Shown here piece after piece: positions 50,922 to 59,685 of a stretch of DNA of 64,000 nucleotides (position 1 is its first letter; every line of letters starts with the position of its first letter). The position numbers and the translations under genes are program-made. The stretch spans positions 62,001 to 126,000 of the forward strand of contig CANNFD010000001.1 in NCBI GenBank assembly GCA_947503885.1, in the 5' to 3' direction. Source of the stretch: an uncultured Olleya sp. (lineage in GTDB: Bacteria > Bacteroidota > Bacteroidia > Flavobacteriales > Flavobacteriaceae). Below the pieces are notes generated by a model. It was given only the letters and a program-made list of their open reading frames with translations. It did no database searches and was not told where the DNA came from.

Positions 50922-52928
50922 ATGAAAACTGCAACATTAGAAAAAACAACAATGACTTTTGATAAAAAATCTCTAGATAATACCACGCTTTTAAATCTTT
51001 ATAAGCGTATGTTAAAACCAAGATTAATTGAAGAAAAAATGTTAATCTTATTGCGCCAAGGTAAGGTTAGTAAATGGTTTTCTGGGATAGGACAAGAAGC
51101 TATTTCTGTGGGGGTTACCTCAGTAATGGACCGTGAAGAATACATCCTGCCAATGCACAGAAACTTAGGTGTATTTACAACTAGAGACATCCCTTTACAC
51201 CGCTTATTTTCGCAGTGGCAAGGTAAGGCTAATGGATTTACAAAAGGACGTGATAGAAGCTTCCATTTTGGTACTCAAGAATATAATATTGTTGGAATGA
51301 TTAGCCATTTAGGACCACAATTTGGTGTTGCGGATGGTATTGCTTTAGCGTCTAAATTAAAAAACAAAAATCAAGTTACCGCAGTTTTTACTGGCGAGGG
51401 TGGTACAAGTGAGGGTGATATACATGAAGCCCTTAACGTAGCATCCGTTTGGCAATTACCTGTGTTATTTTGCATTGAAAATAATGGTTACGGATTATCA
51501 ACACCAACTACCGAGCAATACAATTGTAAAGATTTAGCTGATAGAGCTTTAGGCTATGGCATGGAAAGCCATATTATTGATGGAAATAACATTTTAGAAG
51601 TTTATAATAAACTTACAGAAATTACCGATAGTATTAGAAAAAATCCACGTCCTGTATTAATAGAGTTTAAAACCTTTAGGATGCGTGGACATGAAGAGGC
51701 TAGTGGTACAAAGTATGTCCCACAAGACTTAATGGATGAATGGGGTAAAAAAGATCCTTTAGAAAACTATCAAGAATTTCTTAGAAATGAAGGTGTCTTA
51801 ACAGAAGAAGATGAAGTTAAACTTAAGGAGACAATTGTACACGAAATTAATGAGAATTTAGATATCGCTTACGCGGAAACCCCAATAACACCTTCTGAAA
51901 GTGAAGAGTTAAATGATGTATACCAATTATTTACATATCAAGAGGTTAAACCAAATAATAAAACAGAAGAATTGCGCTTAATTGACGCGATTTCTGAAGG
52001 TTTAAAACAATCTATGCAGCGTCATGAAGACTTAGTTATTATGGGTCAAGATGTCGCAGAATATGGTGGTGTTTTTAAAATTACGGATGGCTTTGTCGAA
52101 CAGTTTGGAAAAGACAGAGTGCGCAATACTCCAATTTGCGAGTCTGCTATTATTGAAACTGCTATGGGACTAAGTATTTCGGGTATTAAAAGTGTTGTCG
52201 AGCTTCAATTTAGTGATTTTGTAACCTCTGGTTTTAATCCTGTAGTTAACTATTTAGCTAAATCGCATTACAGATGGAATCAAAATGCAGATGTTGTATT
52301 ACGTATGCCATGTGGCGCTGGGGTAGCAGCAGGACCTTTTCATAGTCAAACCAACGAAGCTTGGTTTACAAAAACACCAGGTTTAAAAGTCATATATCCA
52401 GCGTTTCCATATGATGCAAAAGGGCTTTTAGCTACTGCTATTAATGATCCAAATCCAGTATTGTTTTTCGAACATAAAGCATTATACAGAAGTATCAGAC
52501 AAGAAGTGCCAACAGATTATTTTACTATCCCATTTGGTAAAGCATCATTACTAAAAGAAGGTAATGACGTTACAATTATAGCTTATGGTGCTGCTGTACA
52601 TTGGGCATTAAACACATTGGATAAACACCCTAATATTAATGCTGATGTTATTGATTTAAGATCATTACAACCTTTAGATACTGAAACTATTTACGCTTCT
52701 GTTAAAAAGACAGGAAAAGCAATCATATTACAAGAAGACTCTCTGTTTGGTGGTATTGCAAGTGATATATCTGCTTTAATAATGGAACATTGTTTTGAAC
52801 AGTTAGATGCACCTGTAAAGCGCGTAGCCAGTTTAGATACGCCAATCCCTTTTATAAACCAATTAGAAGATCAATACCTGTCTAGAGACAAATTTGAAGG
52901 TGAATTACTAAAATTATTAGAGTATTAA
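50922..52928 (+). CDS. Branched-chain 2-oxoacid dehydrogenase E1, alpha and beta subunits fused
   Basis: 668 residues in one chain: residues about 20-330 match E1-alpha (thiamine diphosphate motif TGEGGTSEGDIHEALN...ENNGYGLSTP), and about 345-668 match E1-beta (LVIMGQDVAEYGGVFKITDG, RVRNTPICESAIIETAMGLS, LRMPCGAG). It decarboxylates branched-chain 2-oxoacids and transfers the acyl group to lipoyl E2, supplying branched acyl-CoA primers for iso-fatty acids. E2 and E3 are not in this window. A near-copy of the repeated 14-mer lies at 51866-51879 in the linker. Confidence 0.93.
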   Translation: MKTATLEKTTMTFDKKSLDNTTLLNLYKRMLKPRLIEEKMLILLRQGKVSKWFSGIGQEAISVGVTSVMDREEYILPMHRNLGVFTTRDIPLHRLFSQWQGKANGFTKGRDRSFHFGTQEYNIVGMISHLGPQFGVADGIALASKLKNKNQVTAVFTGEGGTSEGDIHEALNVASVWQLPVLFCIENNGYGLSTPTTEQYNCKDLADRALGYGMESHIIDGNNILEVYNKLTEITDSIRKNPRPVLIEFKTFRMRGHEEASGTKYVPQDLMDEWGKKDPLENYQEFLRNEGVLTEEDEVKLKETIVHEINENLDIAYAETPITPSESEELNDVYQLFTYQEVKPNNKTEELRLIDAISEGLKQSMQRHEDLVIMGQDVAEYGGVFKITDGFVEQFGKDRVRNTPICESAIIETAMGLSISGIKSVVELQFSDFVTSGFNPVVNYLAKSHYRWNQNADVVLRMPCGAGVAAGPFHSQTNEAWFTKTPGLKVIYPAFPYDAKGLLATAINDPNPVLFFEHKALYRSIRQEVPTDYFTIPFGKASLLKEGNDVTIIAYGAAVHWALNTLDKHPNINADVIDLRSLQPLDTETIYASVKKTGKAIILQEDSLFGGIASDISALIMEHCFEQLDAPVKRVASLDTPIPFINQLEDQYLSRDKFEGELLKLLEY

Positions 52929-52991
52929 TATTTTTTTAGCATTTAGGTATGGTTTTTGGTTTATTTTCGATTAATAATTGATAATAATACC

Positions 52992-53750
52992 ATGAAATTT
53001 TATATTTCTTTTTTAATACTATTCAGTTGCACTCTAATAGGCTATGCCCAAATAGATAGTAAAAACAACGGTTTTGCTATTCCTGCTATTGAAACTGAAG
53101 ATCCTAAAGAGGACCCAGAATTAATTATTGAGCCTGCTCCAGAAGCTGCAGAAATTAAACCTGATGACACTAAAAACAATCAGGTTGTAGCTCCAAAAGT
53201 GACAACTGTTAAGCCTAAAAAAGAATTCTCGATGATTGAAGAAGATAATAACTTTAGAAATCCAGCAGAATTATTTAATAAACAGCTAAAAAGACAACTT
53301 AAGTTTAAGGAAGATGCCGAAAACTCTAATAACGGAAGTTTAGTTAATCAATTTTTAGGGGAGTATAAAACATCTGCTAAAGTCGTAAATATTATTTACA
53401 GAGACCACCAATATCCAGATGGAGATGCTATTAGAGTGTTTTTAAATGAAGATATAATGGTACCAAGCATCACATTAACTTCTAGTTATAATGGGTTATT
53501 AATTACTTTGGATGAAGGAATTAATAAAATAGATTTTCAAGCATTAAACCAAGGGACTTCAGGACCAAACACTGCAGAGTTCCAAGTTTTAGACCAAGCG
53601 GGTAATGTTATTGTCGCAAACCAATGGAACTTAGCAACCGGTGTTAAAGCTTCAATTGTTGTTGTAAAAGAAGAAGGTGCTTTGTTAAAACTTAAATCTC
53701 AAACAGAAGACAAGTCTCAAGCAGATCCAAATCCTAAAAACGACGAATAA
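52992..53750 (+). CDS. Secreted hypothetical protein
   Basis: 252 residues from ATG at 52992 (MKFYISFLILFSCTLIGYA, signal peptide, cleavage before QID). An acidic Pro/Glu-rich linker follows (about 30-85), then a beta-rich domain (about 110-225: KVVNIIYRDHQYPDGDAIRVFLNED, INKIDFQALNQGTSGPNTAEF), ending in a charged tail. No named family recognised; the second half looks like a carbohydrate- or C2-like sandwich. The frame extends 12 codons upstream, but the internal ATG gives the proper signal peptide. Confidence 0.78.
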   Translation: MKFYISFLILFSCTLIGYAQIDSKNNGFAIPAIETEDPKEDPELIIEPAPEAAEIKPDDTKNNQVVAPKVTTVKPKKEFSMIEEDNNFRNPAELFNKQLKRQLKFKEDAENSNNGSLVNQFLGEYKTSAKVVNIIYRDHQYPDGDAIRVFLNEDIMVPSITLTSSYNGLLITLDEGINKIDFQALNQGTSGPNTAEFQVLDQAGNVIVANQWNLATGVKASIVVVKEEGALLKLKSQTEDKSQADPNPKNDE

Positions 53751-53760
53751 TTACCAGAAG

Positions 53761-55005
53761 CTACTCAAAAGTACTACTACTTGGTAGCTCAAACAACTCT
53801 AAGTCAAAATATGGTGCTGCTGCTAAAAAGTGGTCAAATAAGTCACTCATAACATATTCGTAATTTTCCCAACGCTTATCTTTACTAAAACAATAAATCT
53901 CTAAAGGCACCCCTTGAGACGTAGGTTGTAATTGTCTAGCCATTAACAACATATCATTATTAATAGCCGAATGTTGCTCTAAATAAGTCTGAATAAACTT
54001 TCTAAACACACCAACATTAGTTAAGTTTCTACCATTAATCAATAATGATTTATCCACTCCGTGTGATGTATTAAAATTATTTATTTTGTCTTGCATAGTG
54101 TTTAAATACACCGAAATTATTTCAATTTGTTTTAAACGCTCAATATCATCATCATTTAAATACTTGATAGACGTTTGCTTAATTAACATATGTCTTTTAA
54201 TACGTCTACCATCAGAGTTTGTCATTCCTCTCCAGTTTTTAAACGAATCTGAAATCAAAGCATAGGTTGGGATTGTAGTAATAGTATTATCCCAGTTTTG
54301 GACTTTTACTGTCGCCAAATTAATTTCGGTAACATCACCATCTGCACCAAACTTTTCAAAAGTAATCCAGTCACCAATACGGACCATATCATTAATAGAC
54401 ACTTGCATACTAGCTACAAATCCTAATATAGTGTCTTTAAAAATCAATAAAATTACAGCAGATGCTGCACCAAAACCAGTTAAAACTTGCCATAAAGAGC
54501 CTTTACCTATAATAACAGTCAATGCCAAACCTGCACCTAAAACCCAAGCAAAGATCATAAACACTTGGATATAACTATCAATAGGTTTATCCTTTAACCT
54601 TGGTAAGGTTTTAAAATAATTTTTAATTGTATTTAATAAACTTCTTACAATCCACAAGCCTAAAATTATCCCTGCTATTTCCATTGTTTTTTCAAAAAAC
54701 AAATGCAAGTTTTTAAAATCATTAAATACTAACGGGATACTTGTTATCGCAAGATATAAAGCGGGTATATGGGCAACGTTTCTGGGCACACGATTAGAGA
54801 TTAATAAATCGTCAAAATTAGATTTAGTTTTTGCAGCAATCCTTGCAGAAATTAACCTTAAAACTTTTCTAACAACAAGGTCAACAATTAATATAACAAC
54901 AATTGTTAGTATTAATAAAACCAACATATTAAGGTATTTTGCAGACAGCCTGGTCAACCCTAAATCTCTAAAATAATCGTAAAAAAAATGTCCGTATTGC
55001 GTCAT
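53761..55005 (-). CDS. MscS-family mechanosensitive ion channel (YbdG-like)
   Basis: 414 residues with about five membrane segments in the first 190 residues. The pore-like helix is GAASAVILLIFKDTILGFVASMQVSINDMV (near 180-208), and the beta domain has VRIGDWITFEKFGADGDVTEINLATVKV, an MscS hallmark. The long C-terminal domain (about 260-414) matches the larger YbdG/MscM group rather than MscS itself. It releases solutes on hypo-osmotic shock. A -7 match lies upstream at 55027. Confidence 0.9.
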   Translation of the reverse strand: MTQYGHFFYDYFRDLGLTRLSAKYLNMLVLLILTIVVILIVDLVVRKVLRLISARIAAKTKSNFDDLLISNRVPRNVAHIPALYLAITSIPLVFNDFKNLHLFFEKTMEIAGIILGLWIVRSLLNTIKNYFKTLPRLKDKPIDSYIQVFMIFAWVLGAGLALTVIIGKGSLWQVLTGFGAASAVILLIFKDTILGFVASMQVSINDMVRIGDWITFEKFGADGDVTEINLATVKVQNWDNTITTIPTYALISDSFKNWRGMTNSDGRRIKRHMLIKQTSIKYLNDDDIERLKQIEIISVYLNTMQDKINNFNTSHGVDKSLLINGRNLTNVGVFRKFIQTYLEQHSAINNDMLLMARQLQPTSQGVPLEIYCFSKDKRWENYEYVMSDLFDHFLAAAPYFDLELFELPSSSTFE

Positions 55006-55026
55006 AAAACATATTACTATTTACAG

Positions 55027-55034
55027 CAAAAGTA
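55027..55034 (-). promoter_or_regulatory. Possible -7 element for the mechanosensitive channel gene
   Basis: Minus-strand TACTTTTG, exact to TAnnTTTG, about 22 bp before the ATG. Confidence 0.45.
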
Positions 55035-55078
55035 ATGTGTTTTTAATTATTACTATAGCTATAAAAACTAAAGATTAG

Positions 55079-55666
55079 TTAAAGTATAGTTTTTAAATCT
55101 TTTATAGGTATTACTGATGCAATTGGCATAGTATCCAAAAACACATTACCAATCCTAACCCTTACTAATCTTAAGGTTGGACAATTTACAGCGCTAGTCA
55201 TTTTGCGGACTTGTCTAAACTTCCCTTCTGTTAAAGTTATAGATATCCATGTTGTTGGACCATGTCTAGCATCTCTAATTTTTTTGGAACGTTCAGGCAA
55301 ATTAGGTAACTGCTCTAATTTAAAGACTTTACAAGGTTTTGTTATATATTTTTTACCATTAAAACCAATTTCTACACCATCGCATAATTGCTGTATTGCT
55401 GTCGCGGAAATATCGCCATCAACAAGCGCATAATATTCCTTCTCAATCGCGGATTGATTAACATAGTCACTTAATTTTCCGTCTGTGGTTAGCAGGAGTA
55501 GGCCTTCACTTTTTTCGTCCAGACGCCCAATTGGCATAATGCCTTCCGGAAAATCACCCAACTGGCTTAAAAAACGTTTTTTCTGTTCTTTTACAGCATT
55601 GCTAGAAAACTGACTTAGCATCCTGTAGGGTTTGTAGATTTTAAAGTGTTTATGGTTAGTTTCCAT
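55079..55666 (-). CDS. 23S rRNA pseudouridine synthase, RsuA/RluE family
   Basis: 195 residues. RsuA/RluE type without an S4 domain: the start is directly FKIYKPYRMLSQFSSN, the catalytic motif GRLDEKSEGLLLLTTDG holds the essential Asp, and KFRQVRKMTSAVNCPTLRLVRVRIG is standard. It isomerises a uridine in 23S rRNA, probably the RluE site U2457. ATG at 55666 (METNHKHF) is preferred; the longer frame to 55708 runs further into topB. Even so, its first 11 bp overlap the topB 3' end, so it is coupled to topB. It carries a two-mismatch copy of the repeated 14-mer (55397). Confidence 0.9.
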   Translation of the reverse strand: METNHKHFKIYKPYRMLSQFSSNAVKEQKKRFLSQLGDFPEGIMPIGRLDEKSEGLLLLTTDGKLSDYVNQSAIEKEYYALVDGDISATAIQQLCDGVEIGFNGKKYITKPCKVFKLEQLPNLPERSKKIRDARHGPTTWISITLTEGKFRQVRKMTSAVNCPTLRLVRVRIGNVFLDTMPIASVIPIKDLKTIL

Positions 55667-57962
55667 ATAAAATTTTGAAGACCAAATCCTTAGTAAGTTG
55701 TTGCCCATTTGCTTTTTGACGAATCAAATCGTAACTAAATCTAAAATCGCAACCGTTTTTATAAGCACTACAACCGTAAGCCGTTTTTCCTTTAATAATG
55801 GTACCTTTTTTACATTTAGGACATGGATTGTCGTCTGATGTTGTTTTTGCTTTCGCAGAAACTTTTTGCTTAGGTTCTAATTTTAATTTAAAACTATCAT
55901 CAAATCGAAGCAAGCCTTCAACCGAGGCTCCTTCAACTTTAAATCCTTTTAAATTTACTGTAGATCCTTTGTCTAATAACCGTTTGTATTGGTTTTCAGA
56001 AATAGTTTTATCAGCAAAACTAAAAGGCAATACAAAATCACATGTTTTACCGTAATTTGTACAACCGTAGGCAGTTTTTCCTTTTAAAAGTTGTCCTTTT
56101 TTACATTTTGGACAGGTTTTACCAACAATACCTTTACTAGATTTTTTGGATTTAGCTTTAGATTTTGACGCTTTTTCTGACTTATTATTAGTGTAACTAA
56201 TTTTAGCTTCAACTTTTTCGCTTCGCACCTCGTACACCAATTGATCTACCATGTGCTTCATGTTTTTAATAAACGCTGAAGCGGAATATTCGCCTTTTTC
56301 TATATCTTTTAATTGCTTTTCCCAGAGTCCAGTTAACTCGGCAGATTTAAGTAAATCGTTTCTTATAATATCAATTAACTGAATACCTGTAACGGTGGGT
56401 AATACTTGTTTTTTGTTTCGTTTTATATACTTACGCCTAAACAGGGTTTCAATTATGTTGGCACGCGTAGATGGACGACCAATTCCGTTTTCTTTCATTA
56501 AATCACGCAGCTCATCATCATCTACTTGCTTACCTGCAGTTTCCATTGCACGTAGGAGGGTAGCTTCGGTAAATTGATTTGGTGGTTTGGTTTGTTTTTC
56601 TAAAAAACTAGGCTCGTGTGGTCCTTTTTCGCCTTTTACAAATGTTGGCAATAATCCAGCTTCTTTTGTTGGACTGTCTTTAGTTTCAAACACAACGCGC
56701 CACCCTTTTTCTAATATTTCTTTTCCTGTGGTTTTAAAGTTTACACTTTCTGCTTTACCAATAACTGTAGTATTTGCCACTTTACAATCGTCATAAAAAA
56801 CAGCTATAAAACGTCTAGTAATGATGTCATAGACTTGTTGCTGATTGTATTGCAAATTACTTTGCACACCTGTTGGTATAATGGCATGGTGATCGGTAAC
56901 CTTAGCATCATCAAAAACCTTTTTAGATTTTTTAATTTTCTTTTCTAAAACTGGTGCAGTTAGTGTAGCGTATTTAGTCAAGTTTTTTAATATCCCTGGG
57001 ACTTTAGGGTAAATATCGTTTGGTAAATAGGTAGTGTCTACTCTTGGGTAAGTGACAACTTTCATTTCGTACAGTTTTTGTACAATTTTTAAAGTCTCGT
57101 CTGCTGAAAACCCAAATTTGGTATTACAATACACTTGCAAACCTGTTAAATCAAAAAGCTTTGGTGCATATTCGTTACCTTTCTTTTTGGTGATAGAAAC
57201 GATTTCAAAGTCGTGTTCTTTGACAATATTAGCAAGTTTCTCTCCATCTTCCATTTTTAAAAAACGCCCCTCTTCGTAACTAAATAAAGTGTCACGATAC
57301 AAGGTTTGCAACTCCCAATAGGGTTGTGGTTTAAAATTTTCAATCTCTTTCCATCGGTTAACCACCATTGCTAAGGTTGGTGTTTGTACACGTCCAACAC
57401 TTAACACTTGCTTGTATCCACCATATTTAACAGTGTATAGACGTGTAGCATTCATACCTAGTAGCCAATCGCCTATAGCGCGCGAAAATCCTGCGTAATA
57501 TAAATTGTCATATTTTTTACTTGGCTCTAGTTTTTCAAACCCTTCTTTGATAGCTTCTGTGGTTAACGAGCTAATCCAAAGTCGTTGTACTTCTCCTTTA
57601 TATTTTGCTTGATCAATTACCCAGCGTTGTATTAACTCTCCTTCTGTACCTGCATCACCACAGTTTATTACCACATTGGCTTTATCAAAAAGACTTTTTA
57701 CAATTTTAAATTGTTTTTGTATTCCAGAATCTTTGGTGACTTTAGTCTCAAATTTTTCTGGTAACATGGGTAAGTTATTTAAGTCCCAACTTTTCCAATA
57801 CGGTTTATAATCGTGGGGCTCTTTTAATGTACAAAGATGTCCAAAGGTGTAAGTTACCGCATAACCATTACCTTCAAAGTAACCATCACGTTTGGTGTTG
57901 GCACCTAATACTTGGGCTATTTCTCTTGCTACACTTGGTTTTTCGGCAATACAGACTTTCAT
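55656..57962 (-). CDS. topB: DNA topoisomerase III
   Basis: 768 residues, a type IA enzyme. TOPRIM start MKVCIAEKPSVAREIAQVLGA, acid triplet in INCGDAGTEGELIQRWV, and the catalytic Tyr in VTYPRVDTTYLP. The GRPSTRANIIETLFRRKYI region is canonical. The C-terminus carries a basic spacer and two four-Cys zinc-ribbon-like segments (CPKCKKGQLLKG...C, CPKCKKGTIIKG...C) flanking a repeat domain. It decatenates DNA and works with RecQ-type helicases. ATG at 57962 is preferred to GTG 6 bp upstream. A two-mismatch 14-mer copy lies at 55848-55861. Confidence 0.94.
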   Translation of the reverse strand: MKVCIAEKPSVAREIAQVLGANTKRDGYFEGNGYAVTYTFGHLCTLKEPHDYKPYWKSWDLNNLPMLPEKFETKVTKDSGIQKQFKIVKSLFDKANVVINCGDAGTEGELIQRWVIDQAKYKGEVQRLWISSLTTEAIKEGFEKLEPSKKYDNLYYAGFSRAIGDWLLGMNATRLYTVKYGGYKQVLSVGRVQTPTLAMVVNRWKEIENFKPQPYWELQTLYRDTLFSYEEGRFLKMEDGEKLANIVKEHDFEIVSITKKKGNEYAPKLFDLTGLQVYCNTKFGFSADETLKIVQKLYEMKVVTYPRVDTTYLPNDIYPKVPGILKNLTKYATLTAPVLEKKIKKSKKVFDDAKVTDHHAIIPTGVQSNLQYNQQQVYDIITRRFIAVFYDDCKVANTTVIGKAESVNFKTTGKEILEKGWRVVFETKDSPTKEAGLLPTFVKGEKGPHEPSFLEKQTKPPNQFTEATLLRAMETAGKQVDDDELRDLMKENGIGRPSTRANIIETLFRRKYIKRNKKQVLPTVTGIQLIDIIRNDLLKSAELTGLWEKQLKDIEKGEYSASAFIKNMKHMVDQLVYEVRSEKVEAKISYTNNKSEKASKSKAKSKKSSKGIVGKTCPKCKKGQLLKGKTAYGCTNYGKTCDFVLPFSFADKTISENQYKRLLDKGSTVNLKGFKVEGASVEGLLRFDDSFKLKLEPKQKVSAKAKTTSDDNPCPKCKKGTIIKGKTAYGCSAYKNGCDFRFSYDLIRQKANGQQLTKDLVFKILYGN

Positions 57963-58034
57963 TATCACTTACAACTTTAGAATTGCAAAATAAGTGAATT
58001 AGTTAAGTTAAGGAAAGGGTTTTGTTAGTAGTTA

Positions 58035-58700
58035 TTAACTATTATTAAGCCTTTTAGTTGTTGCTAAAATTTCAGAATAATTATATTCGCCAAATCTACT
58101 AGTAAACTGGCCATCTTTTGAGATTACTAAAAAACTAGCACATGGATAATGGTATTCAAAAAATAAAGATTCAATTAGTCCATCAGGATCTTTGCGCCAT
58201 TTAGACAGGTCATTTTTATCCGCCAAACCTTCATTAGTTTTATATAGATAAATGGGTTTAATTTGTGCTAATTGATACAATTTATCTTCAAAATCTTGTT
58301 GTGCTTTTACTCTTGTTTCTTTTGTAGCAGAACCACTAGAGTTGCAAGGGTCTTTTCCAGGATAGTAAAGGATTACTAAAGGTTTGTCGTTAGCAATATC
58401 TATTTTTAATTTTTCTTTTAATAGCTTAACTATAATAGCTTTGTTTGCTATTTTACCATGTTTTTGACCTGCTACTATTTTTTTATCAAATTTAGTTTTA
58501 TTAGAGACGTAAGCCCATGATAAATCTTGATTGTTTAATAGTTGATCGTAAAATTTTGATTGGCTAATTTTATTATTTTCTTGATCGTATAAATAGGATT
58601 TACGATAGTTAACTTTAGCACTATTACTATTTGTATTTTGATTTGTTTTGCAAGAGCATAACAACAGTAGTGCAATTGATAACAATAATAATTTTTTCAT
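58035..58700 (-). CDS. Hypothetical lipoprotein
   Basis: 221 residues from ATG at 58700: a lipoprotein signal (MKKLLLLSIALLLLCSC), Asn-rich tether, then a soluble domain with LVILYYPGKDPCNSSGSAT, YHYPCASFLVISKDGQFTSRFGEYN. The GKDPCNS segment and late YPC might form a disulfide. No family recognised; a thioredoxin-like fold is conceivable but unsupported. The frame extends 28 codons upstream into the DUF1853 gene, but that part lacks a lipobox and is not used. Confidence 0.75.
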   Translation of the reverse strand: MKKLLLLSIALLLLCSCKTNQNTNSNSAKVNYRKSYLYDQENNKISQSKFYDQLLNNQDLSWAYVSNKTKFDKKIVAGQKHGKIANKAIIVKLLKEKLKIDIANDKPLVILYYPGKDPCNSSGSATKETRVKAQQDFEDKLYQLAQIKPIYLYKTNEGLADKNDLSKWRKDPDGLIESLFFEYHYPCASFLVISKDGQFTSRFGEYNYSEILATTKRLNNS

Positions 58701-58762
58701 TTTAAAAAGGTGAATTTTTAATAAAATCGGGACGAATATAGTAAAAATAAAAGTATAGTAAT

Positions 58763-59575
58763 TTACCAAGCTACAACAAAACATTTGGTCATTTCACCGT
58801 TTGGAAATTTTAACCAGAGTAAAGGTGAGTAGTTTTCAGACTGATAAATTGCTAATTGTGGTTTAATTTGTTCAAAAGTTAACCAATCTACATAAGTATC
58901 TAAATCTAACAACCAATCTACTTTTTGTGGATTGTAAAATTTACAGTCTTTAAACTTTGGCAACTCTTTATAATTAAAATAGAAACCATAAATACAGTCG
59001 TTATTTAAAGTTTTAAAGGAGAGGTTACTTCCATAAGGCACAAAAATTTGAGCTTTAAAATAAATTTGTTGTTGTATCGTTTCAGCTTGTAATTGCAGAC
59101 GCTCTAATAAAGGTTTGGTTGACTTATTATAGAGTAGTGGAAGCTGCTTGTTTTTTAGTTTATTTAATTTTTGGATTAAACTATCACGACGCATAGGTCC
59201 GATTAAGCACTCAATTTCGGTATCCCCTAAACTATCATCAAATAGATAGTATTTAAACTGAATTTCTAAATGTACCGGTTGTGTTTTATTTAAAAACAAA
59301 CAATCCAACTCGCCAATGGTATGCTTAACGTTTTCTTGAATTTGAATGTTTTCAGCTAAAATAGTAATGTCTTCAAATTGCTTTAATTCCTCAAAGACAA
59401 ATTGCTCTACACGTTGCCCTAATCTGATGTTAGACCTAACTTCTTTATTAAACAAAAACGATTTATCTAACTGCAAAACAAAAGGTTGCATTGTTTTTAT
59501 TTCAGAAAAAAATAAATGCGGTGTATTAAAAAAGCCACTAAATTGGGCTTGAAAAGGATCTGATTTATGACTCAT
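58763..59575 (-). CDS. DUF1853 family protein
   Basis: 270 residues, soluble. Recognised by the pattern RLGQRVEQFVFEELKQ, ILAENIQIQENVKHTIGELDCLFL and PVHLEIQFKYYLFDD, with the E-L-D and H-x-E-x-Q-x-K residues resembling a PD-(D/E)xK nuclease-like core. The family is annotated DUF1853; nuclease activity is only inferred from that pattern. It is divergent from the RadD-like helicase across 110 bp, which is compatible with a shared DNA role. Confidence 0.82.
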   Translation of the reverse strand: MSHKSDPFQAQFSGFFNTPHLFFSEIKTMQPFVLQLDKSFLFNKEVRSNIRLGQRVEQFVFEELKQFEDITILAENIQIQENVKHTIGELDCLFLNKTQPVHLEIQFKYYLFDDSLGDTEIECLIGPMRRDSLIQKLNKLKNKQLPLLYNKSTKPLLERLQLQAETIQQQIYFKAQIFVPYGSNLSFKTLNNDCIYGFYFNYKELPKFKDCKFYNPQKVDWLLDLDTYVDWLTFEQIKPQLAIYQSENYSPLLWLKFPNGEMTKCFVVAW

Positions 59576-59644
59576 AATTATTAAGTAAAAATAGGCATAA
59601 TATTTTTTTTTAAAGAATAGTCGTTGAAACCCTTTAATTCGTTG

Positions 59645-59652
59645 TATTTTTG
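59645..59652 (+). promoter_or_regulatory. Promoter -7 element for the RadD-like helicase gene
   Basis: TATTTTTG, exact to TAnnTTTG, 33 bp before the ATG. A TTG at 59624-59626 lies 18 bp upstream, so both Bacteroidota promoter elements are present at usual spacing. This is the best promoter in the window. Confidence 0.55.
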
Positions 59653-59685
59653 CACATCTTAAAATTTAAAAATTGCAATTAATTA

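Noticed and set aside
55798-57279. Four plus-strand frames opposite topB
   Set aside because: They are antisense shadows of a well-supported gene, with no start context or family resemblance.
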